DNA from: Rubricella sp038526735
GTDB taxonomy: Bacteria > Pseudomonadota > Alphaproteobacteria > Rhodobacterales > Rhodobacteraceae
Assembly (NCBI GenBank): GCA_038526735.1
Contig: JBCBGM010000005.1
Coordinates: 1 to 64,000, forward strand
DNA length: 64,000 bases
Direction: 5' to 3'
Numbering within the stretch: the first letter of the stretch is position 1; each line of letters starts with the position of its first letter. The notes below the pieces were generated by a model, which was not told the origin of the DNA, made no database searches, and saw nothing but the letters and a program-made list of their open reading frames with translations. Of this stretch, positions 48,199 through 57,753 are shown in pieces. The position numbers and the translations under genes were made by a program.

Positions 48199-49203
48199 TC
48201 AGGATTTTGCGCGCGTCGTGCCGCGCTCGATCAGGCGCGCGGGAAGAAGCGCATCCACCGGTTCAACGCTTTGCCCCTCGATTTGGTCAAAGAGGATCTG
48301 AAGCGTTTCGGCAATCATCAAATCAGCGGGCTGATCAACCGATGTAAGGTCATAGGCGGCCCAGGCAGCTTCGGGCACGTTGTCAAAGCCAATGACGGCG
48401 ACGTCGTCTGGTACTGACATGTTCAACTCGCTGCGCAACACATCGAGCGCGGCAAAGGCCATATGATCATTGGCCACGAACAGCGCATCGGGACCTTCGC
48501 CGTCGCGATACAGCCCTCGCGTCGCCTCCTGCGCGCCCGCGAAGGTGTATCCGCCCACCGAGCGCGCAACATCCGGGTGACCGGCCTCGCGCAGAGTGTC
48601 GCGATATCCCTGCTCACGATCCTTGTTCGTAGAGCTGTCCTCTGACCCCGCGATATAGCCAAAGCGCTGATGGCCACGGCTGAGAAAATGCTCCGCGATC
48701 AGTCGCCCGCCCGCGTAGTTGTCGGTGGTGACAGAACTGACCGCCCCATCCGTCACATACCGGTTGAACACCACGACCGGGATACCTGCCCGCGCGCACT
48801 CTTTTGCCAACCCGGTAGAGAGCGTCGCAGACGCCATCACGAGCCCCTCGACCTGCAGTTGCAGCATTTCCTCGACCACGGCATCTTGGTTGCCCTGATC
48901 CGCCATAAACAGCGTCACCCGGTAGCCTCGATCTTGCAGCGCGCGGCTGAGACGTTCGAGGACGAGGGGGTAAAAGTTGTTGTGCAGATAGGCGACCAGC
49001 AGGGCGATGGTGCGAGACTTGCCTGACAGCAGAGATCGCGCGAGCGCGTTGGGCCGGTAGCCGATCGCTTGCGCGGCTTTCATGACCTTTTCGCGGGTCG
49101 CGGCAGAAACGCTCGCACCCGGCGTGAACGCGCGGCTCACGGCTGATTGCGACACATTCGCAAGCCGGGCGACATCGCCGGAGGTAACCTGTCCACGCTT
49201 CAT
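48199..49203 (-). CDS. LacI family transcriptional regulator
   Basis: A 334-residue LacI/GalR regulator with an N-terminal helix-turn-helix (SGDVARLANVSQSAVSRAFTPGASVSAATREKVMKAAQAIGYRPNALARSL) that includes the hinge helix, and a C-terminal periplasmic-binding-type effector domain (VAYLHNNFYPLVLERLSRALQ, then DALFVANDHMAFAALDVL). No sugar or polyol genes are adjacent, so the target and inducer are not evident. It is followed by mrp and preceded by an aminotransferase gene, with gaps that argue against one operon. Confidence 0.93.
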   Translation of the reverse strand: MKRGQVTSGDVARLANVSQSAVSRAFTPGASVSAATREKVMKAAQAIGYRPNALARSLLSGKSRTIALLVAYLHNNFYPLVLERLSRALQDRGYRVTLFMADQGNQDAVVEEMLQLQVEGLVMASATLSTGLAKECARAGIPVVVFNRYVTDGAVSSVTTDNYAGGRLIAEHFLSRGHQRFGYIAGSEDSSTNKDREQGYRDTLREAGHPDVARSVGGYTFAGAQEATRGLYRDGEGPDALFVANDHMAFAALDVLRSELNMSVPDDVAVIGFDNVPEAAWAAYDLTSVDQPADLMIAETLQILFDQIEGQSVEPVDALLPARLIERGTTRAKS

Positions 49204-49259
49204 GCGGCGAACTTAGACCAGCACCGTCTACATCCAAACCAGTTTTTTGATCGGATGGT

Positions 49260-50426
49260 CTAAATCACGTCCGCAAACGCGCGGATGCTCTCAAAAGCAC
49301 TCGAAAGCGCTGTATCTTCGACTGTCAGAGCAACGCGAACATGGCCCGCTCCGGCAGATCCAAACCCTTCACCAGGCATGACCGCGATCCTGTGCTGATC
49401 GAGTAGGCGCTCGGCAAAATCATCGCCGCTCAGCCCCGTTTGGCGGATATCGAGCATCACATACATCGCGCCTTGCGGCGGTGCGAGCTTCACACGGTTA
49501 GTGCCCTCGAAGGCCCTTACCGCCAGATCGCGCCGTCGCTTGTAGGTGTCAAAGACATCGCGCTCGGTTTCGGCCCCTTGATTGAGCGCCCGCAGAGCCG
49601 CGTCCTGCAAAAACCCCGGAACGCCGTAGGTGGTGGAGACCAAAAACTCCCAGCAGAGCGACATCACGGGCTTTGGCGCGATGAGCCATCCAAGCCGGGA
49701 GCCGGTCATGCGATGGGATTTTGAGAGGGAGCCGACCACCATCACCCGCTCCGCCATACCAGGCAGGGACCGGATCGACAGATGCGTCCCCTCCCAGACC
49801 TGGCTGTCATAGACCTCATCGGATATCACCCACAGGTCACGCCGGAGCGCGATCTCGGCGATGCCCTCCAGCGTGTCGCGAGAGTAAATCGCCCCCGTCG
49901 GATTGTTGGGCGAGTTGAGGACCAACGCGGTGGCGGATGGCGCGGCTGCGTCCAGCGCCTCAAGATCGGGTTGAAAACCCCGATCCGGCAAAGACGGTAC
50001 AAGCACCGGCGCGCCCAACGCAGCACGCACAGTGATCGGATAGGTCGCATAATAAGGCTCGATCAACAGAGCCCCGTCGCCCGGATTGAGAACCGCCGAC
50101 AAAGCCGTAAACAGCGCAAACTGCCCACCCGGAACGACTGCGATTTCGTCTGTGCTAACAGGCGCTCCCGTTGAGACAGTTGCACGTTCGGCGATGGCTG
50201 CACGCAACGCCCCGGTCCCAGTCAACGCCGCGTATCCTGTGTTGCCCATCCGCGCACTGCGCGCGGCCTCATCGAGGATGAACTGAGGCGTCGGGGCGTC
50301 GTGATCGCCCACCGAGAGGTTGATGACCGGCTCTCCCGCAGCCTCCAACTCTTTCGCCCGCAGGTAAATCTTCCACGGGTCACCTTCACGGTTGGGGAGG
50401 TTCTGAAAGCGCGTGGAGATCTTCAT
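49260..50426 (-). CDS. PLP-dependent class I/II aminotransferase
   Basis: A 388-residue fold-type I aminotransferase. PLP motifs: LNSPNNPTGAIYS, DEVYDSQVW, and the Schiff-base Lys in SLSKSHRMTGSRLGW. The N-terminal INLSVGDHDAPTP segment is typical for aspartate/aromatic or alanine-type members. The amino donor and keto acid substrate cannot be assigned. ATG 50426 follows GGAAGG; an upstream in-frame start at 50705 lies over the cysS promoter. It is divergent from cysS with a 199-base gap. Confidence 0.93.
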   Translation of the reverse strand: MKISTRFQNLPNREGDPWKIYLRAKELEAAGEPVINLSVGDHDAPTPQFILDEAARSARMGNTGYAALTGTGALRAAIAERATVSTGAPVSTDEIAVVPGGQFALFTALSAVLNPGDGALLIEPYYATYPITVRAALGAPVLVPSLPDRGFQPDLEALDAAAPSATALVLNSPNNPTGAIYSRDTLEGIAEIALRRDLWVISDEVYDSQVWEGTHLSIRSLPGMAERVMVVGSLSKSHRMTGSRLGWLIAPKPVMSLCWEFLVSTTYGVPGFLQDAALRALNQGAETERDVFDTYKRRRDLAVRAFEGTNRVKLAPPQGAMYVMLDIRQTGLSGDDFAERLLDQHRIAVMPGEGFGSAGAGHVRVALTVEDTALSSAFESIRAFADVI

Positions 50427-50625
50427 GCGGTGCCTTCCGTGTAAGGCCGTCAGCCCGGGGGATGGCCAAAATGCCTTGCCAACGGAATCAAGCTGAGGCA
50501 ACACAGCGCCATGCAATGCTGTTGTGCAACCACCCTGTTCATTATTCGCTGACACGCCTGTCCGCGCCGGTTGCCCTTTGTCCTGAAAACATGCACCGCC
50601 GCGGTTCATCCGCCGGAGAGACCTG

Positions 50626-52041
50626 ATGGTCGAGATCACCCTGTTTAACTCGATGAGCCGCCAAAAAGAGCGGCTCGAACCGATCACTCCGGGCAAGGTC
50701 AGCATGTATGTGTGTGGGCCGACGGTTTATGACCGCGCCCATATCGGGAACGCGCGGCCCGCTGTCGTGTTCGACACGCTCTACCGGTTGTTGCGGCATT
50801 CCTATGGCGCGGAGAACGTGACCTATGTGCGCAACTTCACCGATGTGGACGACAAAATTAACGCCCGCGCGCTGCAGATGTCAGAAGCCGGGGACACGCG
50901 CCCCCTGACCGAGATTGTACGCACACTCTCTGACACGACCATCGAGTGGTATCTGGAAGACATGGGCGCCCTCGGTGTGATGCGCCCCAACCATGAGCCC
51001 CGCGCCACCGAGTTTATCGGAGAGATGGTCACCTTCATCGAGGCGCTCATCGACAAGGGCCACGCCTATGCCGCCGATGGCCATGTGCTGTTTGAGGTGG
51101 GGACTGACCCAGATTACGGCAGCCTCGCTCGCCGCAATCTCGATGACATGATCGCGGGCGCCCGTGTGGAGGTCGCCCCCTACAAGCGCAGCCCGATGGA
51201 CTTTGTGTTGTGGAAGCCGTCTAACGAGCACGAGCCGGGGTGGCCGAGCCCGTGGGGTCTTGGGCGGCCCGGCTGGCACATCGAATGCTCTGCCATGGCA
51301 AAGGCGATTTTGGGCGAAAGCCTCGATATCCACGGCGGCGGGATCGACCTGCAGTTTCCTCACCACGAGAACGAATGCGCCCAAAGCCGCTGCGCCCACC
51401 CCGAGAGCAAGTTTGCCTCGATATGGATGCATAATGGGTTTTTGCAGGTCGAGGGGGAGAAGATGTCCAAATCCTTGGGCAATTTCTTCACCGTCAAAGA
51501 CCTGCGAGACAAGGGCATTCCGGGGGAGGTGATCCGGTTTGTGCTGCTCTCCGCGCAATACCGCCAACCCATCGACTGGACCGAAAAGCGCGCTGACGAA
51601 GCTCGCAAGACGCTGACGAAGTGGCGGCGGCAGGTTGAGGGGGTGACAGTGGGGGAGGTCTCACCGGTGCTGCTCGATCGCCTTTCCGACGATTTGAATA
51701 CGCCGGGGGCGATTGCAGAACTGCACGCTTTGAGCGCGAAAAACGATGCGCCCGCGCTCCTTGCGTCGGCGCAGCTGCTCGGTCTCTTGAGCGACGATCT
51801 TGGCGGGTGGGACGCGGCCCCTACTCTCACGCCAGAGGAGCAGGACTTTTTGGCTCAGCTCGAAACGACACTCCTCGAACGCCGCAAAGTCGCGATGGAG
51901 ACCAAAGACTTCAGCGCGGTGGACGCTCTGCGCGCCGCGTTGATTGATGCGGGTCTCAGCGTAAAAATCAGCAAAACCGAGGTCGCTTTCGAGCGGCAGG
52001 ACACTTTCGACAGCCAAAAACTCTTTGCGATAGAGCCATAG
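50626..52041 (+). CDS. cysS: Cysteinyl-tRNA synthetase
   Basis: A 471-residue class I synthetase charging tRNA-Cys. HIGH-type motif HIGN (about residues 39-42), zinc ligands starting with Cys29 in MYVCGPTVYDRAHIGN and the later GWHIECSAMA, HHENECAQS, and the KMSKS loop GEKMSKSLGN. Length is normal. ATG 50626 follows GGAGAG. CimA follows after 13 bases, so they may be one transcript. Confidence 0.97.
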   Translation: MVEITLFNSMSRQKERLEPITPGKVSMYVCGPTVYDRAHIGNARPAVVFDTLYRLLRHSYGAENVTYVRNFTDVDDKINARALQMSEAGDTRPLTEIVRTLSDTTIEWYLEDMGALGVMRPNHEPRATEFIGEMVTFIEALIDKGHAYAADGHVLFEVGTDPDYGSLARRNLDDMIAGARVEVAPYKRSPMDFVLWKPSNEHEPGWPSPWGLGRPGWHIECSAMAKAILGESLDIHGGGIDLQFPHHENECAQSRCAHPESKFASIWMHNGFLQVEGEKMSKSLGNFFTVKDLRDKGIPGEVIRFVLLSAQYRQPIDWTEKRADEARKTLTKWRRQVEGVTVGEVSPVLLDRLSDDLNTPGAIAELHALSAKNDAPALLASAQLLGLLSDDLGGWDAAPTLTPEEQDFLAQLETTLLERRKVAMETKDFSAVDALRAALIDAGLSVKISKTEVAFERQDTFDSQKLFAIEP

Positions 52042-52054
52042 CCAAAGGTGGGTC

Positions 52055-53674
52055 ATGACCCGCGAACGTCTCTACATCTACGATACCACCCTGCGTGACG
52101 GCCAACAGACGCAGGGCGTCGCCTTTTCCGTCAATGAAAAGCACCAGATCGCCACGCTTCTGGACGGTTTGGGCATCGACTACATTGAGGGGGGCTGGCC
52201 CGGCGCCAACCCCACCGACAGCGCGTTTTGCGCCGCCCCGCCTAAGCTCGAGACTGCGGTTTTCGCAGCCTTTGGCATGACAAAGCGCGTCGGGCGTTCG
52301 GCGGAGAATGACGACGTTCTCGCGGCCGTCACCAACGCCGGAACGCCCGCGGTGTGCCTTGTGGGCAAAACCCACGACTTCCATGTCTCAACCGCGCTGG
52401 GTGTCACGCTGGACGAGAACATCGAGGCGATCCGCGCCAGCATCACGCACCTGCGCACCCTCGGGCGGGAGGCGATCTTTGATGCCGAGCATTTCTTTGA
52501 CGGCTACCGCGCCAACCCTGGCTACGCCCTTGAGTGCCTCAAGGCCGCTTATGATGCGGGCGTACGCTGGATCGTTTTGTGTGACACAAATGGCGGAACG
52601 CTTCCTGCCGAGATCGGAAGAACCGTCACCGAAGTGATTGAAGCGGGCATTCCCGGCGACAGGCTGGGCATCCACACTCATGACGATACCGGAACGGCTG
52701 TTGCCGGGGCCTTGGCGGCGGTTGATGCCGGGGTGCGGCAGATCCAGGGCACGCTGAATGGGTTAGGGGAGCGGTGCGGCAACACCAACCTCACCTCTTT
52801 GCTGCCCTCGTTGCTGCTAAAGCGTGACTATGCGGACCGGTTGGAAACCGGGCTAAACGAGGCCTCACTCCGTGACCTCACCCGTGCCTCGCGCCTGCTT
52901 GATGACATTCTCAACCGCAACCCCGATCCGCACGCGCCCTACGTCGGCGCGTCTGCCTTCGCGCATAAGGCGGGGCTGCATGCTTCAGCGGTCGAGAAAG
53001 ATCCCTCAACCTACGAGCATGTCGTGCCAGAAACGGTGGGCAACGCGCGCATCGTGCCGATGTCGAACCAAGCCGGACGATCCAATTTGCGCCGACGCTT
53101 GCGAGATGCGGGGCTAGACGTTGCGGGCGACGATCCGCGGCTTCAGCACATCCTCGACGAAGTTAAGCGGCGCGAGGATCAGGGCTTTGCCTACGACGGC
53201 GCCCCGGCCTCTTTCGAATTGGTTGCGCGGGAGGTTTTGGGCCTTTTGCCGGTGTTTTTCGAAGTCGATCGCTACCGGGTCAGCGTCGAGAAGCGGCGCA
53301 ATGCCAAGGGTCAGCAGGTGACCGTCTCAGAAGCGATGGTGGCGGTGATCATGGATGACGAACGCCACATCACCGTCGCCGATTCGCATGTGGGGCGCGA
53401 GGTGGATGACTGCGGGCCAGTTGATGCGCTCGCCCGCGCCCTGCGCCAAGCCATTGGCCCGCACCACGCCGCCGCGCTGGGCGAAATGCGGCTGGTGGAC
53501 TTTAAGGTGCGCATTCAGGGCGGCGGGACAGAGGCCGTCACCCGCGTGCAAATCGACAGCGAAGATGGCACCGGGCGGCACTGGTCGACGGTAGGGGCAT
53601 CTGCCAATATCGTGGATGCGTCGTTCATGGCGCTGATGGATGCGATTGTCTGGAAGCTCGTTCAGGATGGATAG
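52055..53674 (+). CDS. cimA: (R)-citramalate synthase
   Basis: A 539-residue enzyme of the isopropylmalate synthase family, with the N-terminal catalytic TIM barrel (YDTTLRDGQQTQGVAFS at about 9-25; HTHDDTGTAVAGALAAVDAG; LNGLGERCGN) and the C-terminal LeuA dimerisation/regulatory domain. It condenses pyruvate with acetyl-CoA to make citramalate for isoleucine synthesis, the threonine-independent route. DUF and length match the long CimA type used in Rhodobacterales rather than LeuA. It follows cysS by 13 bases and its end overlaps the methyltransferase start. Confidence 0.94.
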   Translation: MTRERLYIYDTTLRDGQQTQGVAFSVNEKHQIATLLDGLGIDYIEGGWPGANPTDSAFCAAPPKLETAVFAAFGMTKRVGRSAENDDVLAAVTNAGTPAVCLVGKTHDFHVSTALGVTLDENIEAIRASITHLRTLGREAIFDAEHFFDGYRANPGYALECLKAAYDAGVRWIVLCDTNGGTLPAEIGRTVTEVIEAGIPGDRLGIHTHDDTGTAVAGALAAVDAGVRQIQGTLNGLGERCGNTNLTSLLPSLLLKRDYADRLETGLNEASLRDLTRASRLLDDILNRNPDPHAPYVGASAFAHKAGLHASAVEKDPSTYEHVVPETVGNARIVPMSNQAGRSNLRRRLRDAGLDVAGDDPRLQHILDEVKRREDQGFAYDGAPASFELVAREVLGLLPVFFEVDRYRVSVEKRRNAKGQQVTVSEAMVAVIMDDERHITVADSHVGREVDDCGPVDALARALRQAIGPHHAAALGEMRLVDFKVRIQGGGTEAVTRVQIDSEDGTGRHWSTVGASANIVDASFMALMDAIVWKLVQDG

Positions 53675-54425
53675 AGACGGCAGCGCCGCGGACCAAGACA
53701 TCAACCCCTTCTCTGCCCTCCACTATGGGCTGCTGCGCGAGGGGCCCGGCTCTGACGAGACAACGCTGCGCGCGCTCGGCCTCACAGGCCTTTCGGGCGC
53801 TTTAGACATTGCCGACATGGGCGCTGGCCCCGGCTCTGCTACGTTGCTGCTCACACAGGCGTTGCCGGGCAGCCGGGTCGTGGCAGTGGACCTTCACCAA
53901 CCCTCGCTCAATGCGCTGGTGGGCCGCGCACAGGCGGCGGGCGTAGAGGGGCAGATCGAAACGGCGAAGGCCGACATGGCCGACGCCGGGTTTGTGGAAG
54001 GCTCGCTTGACCTCATCTGGTGCGAGAACGCGATTTACTTTGTGGGCGTTGAGCGGGCTCTGCGGCTTTGGCAACCGCTCCTCAAACCGGGAGGGCGCGT
54101 GGTGTTTTCGGACGAGATTTGGCTGACGGATGACCGCCCCGATGACGTGAAGCTGGTGTTTGCAAACTATCCCGAAATGACCACGAAGGTGGGTGTTGAG
54201 GCGCATATTCGTGCTGCAGGGTTCCGCGTCATCGACAGCTTTCTCCAACCCAAAAGCGATTGGCAAAACTACCTCGGCCCCCTCGGTGCACGGGCCGCAG
54301 CGCTACGTCCGCAGGCGGATGAAACGCTTAAGGCGGTGCTAGATGGGGCGGAGACGGAGGTCGCTTTGTTCGAGCGGCATTCGACCGCCTACGGCTACCA
54401 GATGTTCGTCGTTGAGCCGGCATGA
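53667..54425 (+). CDS. SAM-dependent class I methyltransferase
   Basis: A 252-residue Rossmann-fold methyltransferase with motif I IADMGAGPGSATLLL (about 48-62), acidic motif II VVAVDLHQPS, and motif IV DLIWCENAIYFVG. It resembles small-molecule or quinone/lipid methyltransferases of the UbiE type, but the acceptor is unknown. ATG 53667 lies within the last codons of cimA, with a GGAAG site 10 bases away, so it is coupled. It ends with a 4-base overlap into the next gene. Confidence 0.88.
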   Translation: MDRDGSAADQDINPFSALHYGLLREGPGSDETTLRALGLTGLSGALDIADMGAGPGSATLLLTQALPGSRVVAVDLHQPSLNALVGRAQAAGVEGQIETAKADMADAGFVEGSLDLIWCENAIYFVGVERALRLWQPLLKPGGRVVFSDEIWLTDDRPDDVKLVFANYPEMTTKVGVEAHIRAAGFRVIDSFLQPKSDWQNYLGPLGARAAALRPQADETLKAVLDGAETEVALFERHSTAYGYQMFVVEPA

Positions 54426-55186
54426 CGTGGCAAGCCTGCGCAGCGTTGGTCGAGACCGGAGACCCTGACCGCTTCCTGGCAACCATGACCGGCCCGGTTG
54501 CGGCGCGACAGGCACTCTTTCCACTCTACGCGCTGAATCTGGAGTTGGCCAAAGCGCCCTGGATCGCCTCAGAGCCGATGCTGGCGGAGATTCGGCTGCA
54601 GTGGTGGAAAGACAGCCTCGATGAGATCTTTCGAGGGGAGCCACCGCGTCGGCATGAAGTGGTGGAACCCCTCGCCGAGGTCATCGCTGCAGCACACCTC
54701 TCCCAAGCAGAGCTGCACCGCATGATCGACGCGCGCCGGGCGGATGCCCAGCGGCAGAGTTTTACGAGTTTTGCGCAGCTTGATGCCTACCTCGACGCGA
54801 CGGCTGGATCCCTTGGGCGGCTTACAGCGCGCAGCCTTGGGGCGTCCTCCGTCGATACTGTCATTGTCGGAAGTGCGACAGCTGCGGCTGGCCTTGGCGT
54901 GATGCTCTCGGCGCAAGCGGCGTTTTTGGATGCGGGAATTGAGCGGGTGCCCGGCGATGGGGCTGAAATCGCCGCTGCGGCACGGCAAGCCCTCACAGCA
55001 ATCGAAGCCGCGCGAGAGGCGGATCTGCCCAGCGACCTCTTCCCAGCGCTGCGTTACATCTGGCGGATTGAACCGATTTTGCGGCAAGCGCAGGACGATG
55101 CCTCTCGCCTGGAAACTTTGCGAGAAACCTCTCCAGCCCGGCGAAAGCTGGGGTTCATGTGGCGCGCGTGGCGTGGGGTTTGGTGA
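54422..55186 (+). CDS. Squalene/phytoene synthase-like protein (NDUFAF6 type)
   Basis: A 254-residue protein with the all-helical trans-isoprenyl synthase fold (LFPLYALNLELAKAPWIASEPMLAEIRLQWWKDSLDEIF near 32-70, then LDATAGSLGRLTARSLG). The first Asp-rich DxxxD motif of true phytoene synthases is missing, so prenyl-transfer activity is doubtful. The same family in eukaryotes includes NDUFAF6, a complex I assembly factor, and alphaproteobacterial homologues are the likely ancestors. It is coupled to the methyltransferase gene by ATGA. It is not near carotenoid genes. Confidence 0.85.
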   Translation: MTWQACAALVETGDPDRFLATMTGPVAARQALFPLYALNLELAKAPWIASEPMLAEIRLQWWKDSLDEIFRGEPPRRHEVVEPLAEVIAAAHLSQAELHRMIDARRADAQRQSFTSFAQLDAYLDATAGSLGRLTARSLGASSVDTVIVGSATAAAGLGVMLSAQAAFLDAGIERVPGDGAEIAAAARQALTAIEAAREADLPSDLFPALRYIWRIEPILRQAQDDASRLETLRETSPARRKLGFMWRAWRGVW

Positions 55187-55188
55187 GG

Positions 55189-56421
55189 TTATTCAGCCGG
55201 TGATAGGGCCGGTTTGCGCAAGACAAACCAGAGCAACGTTCCGGCGGCCAGCACCAAGAACGGCACCATCGCAATGTTTACTGCCGTCCATCCAAACACC
55301 ACATCGCCCGCGCCCACACCGTTCATCAACCCACCCGACGAGAGTGAGGCCACAGCCACCAGACCGAACACGAGGAAGTCGTTAAGACCCTGAATGCTGG
55401 AGCGCTCTTCAGGGCTGTGCGCTGAGGCCAGAAGTGCGGTCGCTCCGATGAACCCAAAATTCCAGCCGATCCCAAGCAAAATCAACGCGCCGTAGAAGTT
55501 GAAAAGATCGACGCCCTGCAAAGCGACGAGACCCGCAAACAACAAGATGCCCAAGCCGACTGCGATGATCCGCTCCACCCCGAAGCGGGCGATCAGATGG
55601 CCTGTGAAAAAGCTCGGGATGAACATCGCGAGCACGTGCAGCGACACAACGTTCGCTGCCGTATCAGAGGTGAACCCACAGCCGACCACCGCGATGGGGG
55701 CGGAAGTCATCATGAGGTTCATCAAAGCATAGGAGACCATCCCGCAGATCATCGCCGTAACGATGGCCGGGCTGCGCAACATCCGACTGATCGGCCGCCC
55801 CATCACGCGCGTGGCCTTTGGCGCCGGTTTCACATGCGGCAAGTCGAGAAACGCGATGACCGCGGCCCCGAACAGGTTCAGCACTGCCGCCGCCACGTAA
55901 GCTCCGGCAAACTGATACCCGACGATGAAATCATCGAAGCCCTTCACAATCGACGGGCCGACGATGGCAGACACCAGCCCTCCCGCCAAAACCAATGAGA
56001 TGGCTTTGGGCCGAAACGCCTCTGAGGCGACATCGGTGGCGGCGAAGCGGTAAAACCCCTGCGCTGCCATATAGATACCCATCAGTGCATGGCCGACGCA
56101 GAATAGCGTGAACGATCCGATATAGATCGCGTAGGCCGCGAGCGACGTGCCCAGCCCCCCTGCAATGGCACCGAGAAAGAACCCAGTTTTGCGCCCATAC
56201 CGCCCCATCAGCACAGAGATCGCCGGGGCGGCAAACGCGGTCACCAAGACCAAGAGAGACACCGGAGCCGTGGCCCAAACCGGGTTGGGTGACATGATCG
56301 TGCCGACAAGACCGGCTGCGATAAACGCAATCGGCATTTGTGCACCCATCACCCCCTGCGCGGTCGCCAGGAGGATCACGTTTCGCCATGCGCGGCGGTC
56401 ATCTATCACGACTGTGGTCAT
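55189..56421 (-). CDS. MFS transporter
   Basis: A 410-residue major facilitator superfamily protein with 12 predicted transmembrane segments in two halves. The loop 2-3 motif is visible as SVLMGRYGRKTGFFLGA. No substrate clue is available; it is single-gene and convergent with the phytoene-synthase-like gene with only 2 bases between. It starts with a cytoplasmic MTTVVIDDRRAWRN segment at ATG 56421. Confidence 0.9.
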   Translation of the reverse strand: MTTVVIDDRRAWRNVILLATAQGVMGAQMPIAFIAAGLVGTIMSPNPVWATAPVSLLVLVTAFAAPAISVLMGRYGRKTGFFLGAIAGGLGTSLAAYAIYIGSFTLFCVGHALMGIYMAAQGFYRFAATDVASEAFRPKAISLVLAGGLVSAIVGPSIVKGFDDFIVGYQFAGAYVAAAVLNLFGAAVIAFLDLPHVKPAPKATRVMGRPISRMLRSPAIVTAMICGMVSYALMNLMMTSAPIAVVGCGFTSDTAANVVSLHVLAMFIPSFFTGHLIARFGVERIIAVGLGILLFAGLVALQGVDLFNFYGALILLGIGWNFGFIGATALLASAHSPEERSSIQGLNDFLVFGLVAVASLSSGGLMNGVGAGDVVFGWTAVNIAMVPFLVLAAGTLLWFVLRKPALSPAE

Positions 56422-56467
56422 GCGTGGGTTGTTTCAGAGAACGAATGCCGGAGCAAGCGAAGCAGCG

Positions 56468-57148
56468 TCACGCCTGCTTCAGAAGCGACACATGGCTCCG
56501 CTCGGCGCCGTGATTGAAAAACGGGATCTCTCGCCCATCCGGGCCGGTATCGAGGATGTCTTCCACCTCGGCCAAGACAATCTCCGTGATGAAGGGCAGC
56601 GGCAGGTCTCGCGCCTCTCTCAGCCCGATCCAGGAGAGATGGCTCAGCTCATCCTCGGCATGGGTGAAGTCATCAAGGTCCACGTCAAACGCATCTGCGT
56701 TGACGAAAAAGAACCGCGCATCAAAGCGGCGCGGGCGACCGGGCGGTGTGACGGCGCGAAATATAAACGAGAGCGGCGAAAAGTGCGGGCGTTTGTCGCC
56801 GTCGCAGAACGCGTCCCACCCTTGAGCCACAGGTGCCGTGCCGGAGGTTGAGAGCGGCAGGCCTGCCTCCTCCCACAACTCCCTTACCGCGGCGGCGGCA
56901 ATCGCGCTGGGGCGGGGGCCGAGGTTTTGTGCCTGAAGTGCGACCTCAACCTCGGCGCGCAAAGCGGTCGCGGGCTCGACATAGGCGTCAGACACGTCGA
57001 CGGCACCACCGGGAAAGACAAATTTCGACGGCATGAATGCAGCTTTTGCACCGCGTTGACCCATCAAGACACGCGGCCCCTCACGCCCCTCTCGCAGCAC
57101 AATCACCGTTGCCGCGTCTCTGATCGGAACATCCGCTGGTGCTTCCAC
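56468..57148 (-). CDS. NUDIX hydrolase
   Basis: A 226-residue NUDIX protein of the NUDT19/coenzyme A-like branch: the N-terminal substrate platform (AATVIVLREGREGPRVLMGQRGAKAAFMPSKFVFPGG), then a Nudix box whose core is AAAAVRELWEEAG (about residue 85), and a long C-terminal portion. It hydrolyses a nucleoside-diphosphate-linked substrate. It starts 23 bases downstream of the DUF983 gene on the same strand and ends 46 bases from the MFS gene start. Confidence 0.9.
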   Translation of the reverse strand: MEAPADVPIRDAATVIVLREGREGPRVLMGQRGAKAAFMPSKFVFPGGAVDVSDAYVEPATALRAEVEVALQAQNLGPRPSAIAAAAVRELWEEAGLPLSTSGTAPVAQGWDAFCDGDKRPHFSPLSFIFRAVTPPGRPRRFDARFFFVNADAFDVDLDDFTHAEDELSHLSWIGLREARDLPLPFITEIVLAEVEDILDTGPDGREIPFFNHGAERSHVSLLKQA

Positions 57149-57171
57149 GTCTCCCCCCTCTCAGGGAAAGA

Positions 57172-57570
57172 TCAGCCTTTCCCGCCGAACCCGTGCATGC
57201 GCTTTGCCCATTGAAAGGCAATGAACATGCCCTTGATCCGGGGCAGAAGGTAGAGCGTCATGAGGGTGAAGACGAGACAAAAACCAACCGCCATCACCCA
57301 TCCTTCGGGGCGGAAGAGGTCATAGACCACCAAAATCATCGGGGCGAATAGATGCCCGGTGATCAGCATTGTTGCCCAAGCCGGGCCGTCATCAGCGCGG
57401 TGATGGTGGAACTCCTCATCGCAGACAACGCAAGACGCGCGTACCGTGAGGTAGCCCTTGAACAACGGCCCACTGCCGCAGCGTGGACAATGCCGGCGCC
57501 ACCCGCGCATCAAAGCAGGGCGCAGCTCTCGGTCCTCGACCGAGAAATCTGAAGGGCGATTTCCATCCAT
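57172..57570 (-). CDS. DUF983 membrane protein with zinc-ribbon
   Basis: A 132-residue protein: an N-terminal zinc-ribbon-like motif (CPRCGSGPLF, then SCVVCDEEF) followed by two transmembrane helices (about 67-85 and 92-112). DUF983 is common in alphaproteobacteria, without a known function. ATG 57570 (MDGNRPSDFSVEDREL) is chosen; the longer start at 57720 runs over the divergent EF-hand region. It is followed by the NUDIX gene. Confidence 0.88.
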   Translation of the reverse strand: MDGNRPSDFSVEDRELRPALMRGWRRHCPRCGSGPLFKGYLTVRASCVVCDEEFHHHRADDGPAWATMLITGHLFAPMILVVYDLFRPEGWVMAVGFCLVFTLMTLYLLPRIKGMFIAFQWAKRMHGFGGKG

Positions 57571-57753
57571 GCTGTCAGGGTAAGCCACGCCATGCCGCAA
57601 TGCAGCGTGGCGGCATGACTTGCGGCGGCATGTCGCAAAATCGCAAGTTTTTTGAAACCCGAGCGACGGAATACGCAGAGCCCCTCGTGAAAGAGAGCAT
57701 CGAGGGTGCAAACGAGGCACCCGGTCCCTGCGACAGATCGAAAGGAGAAAACC

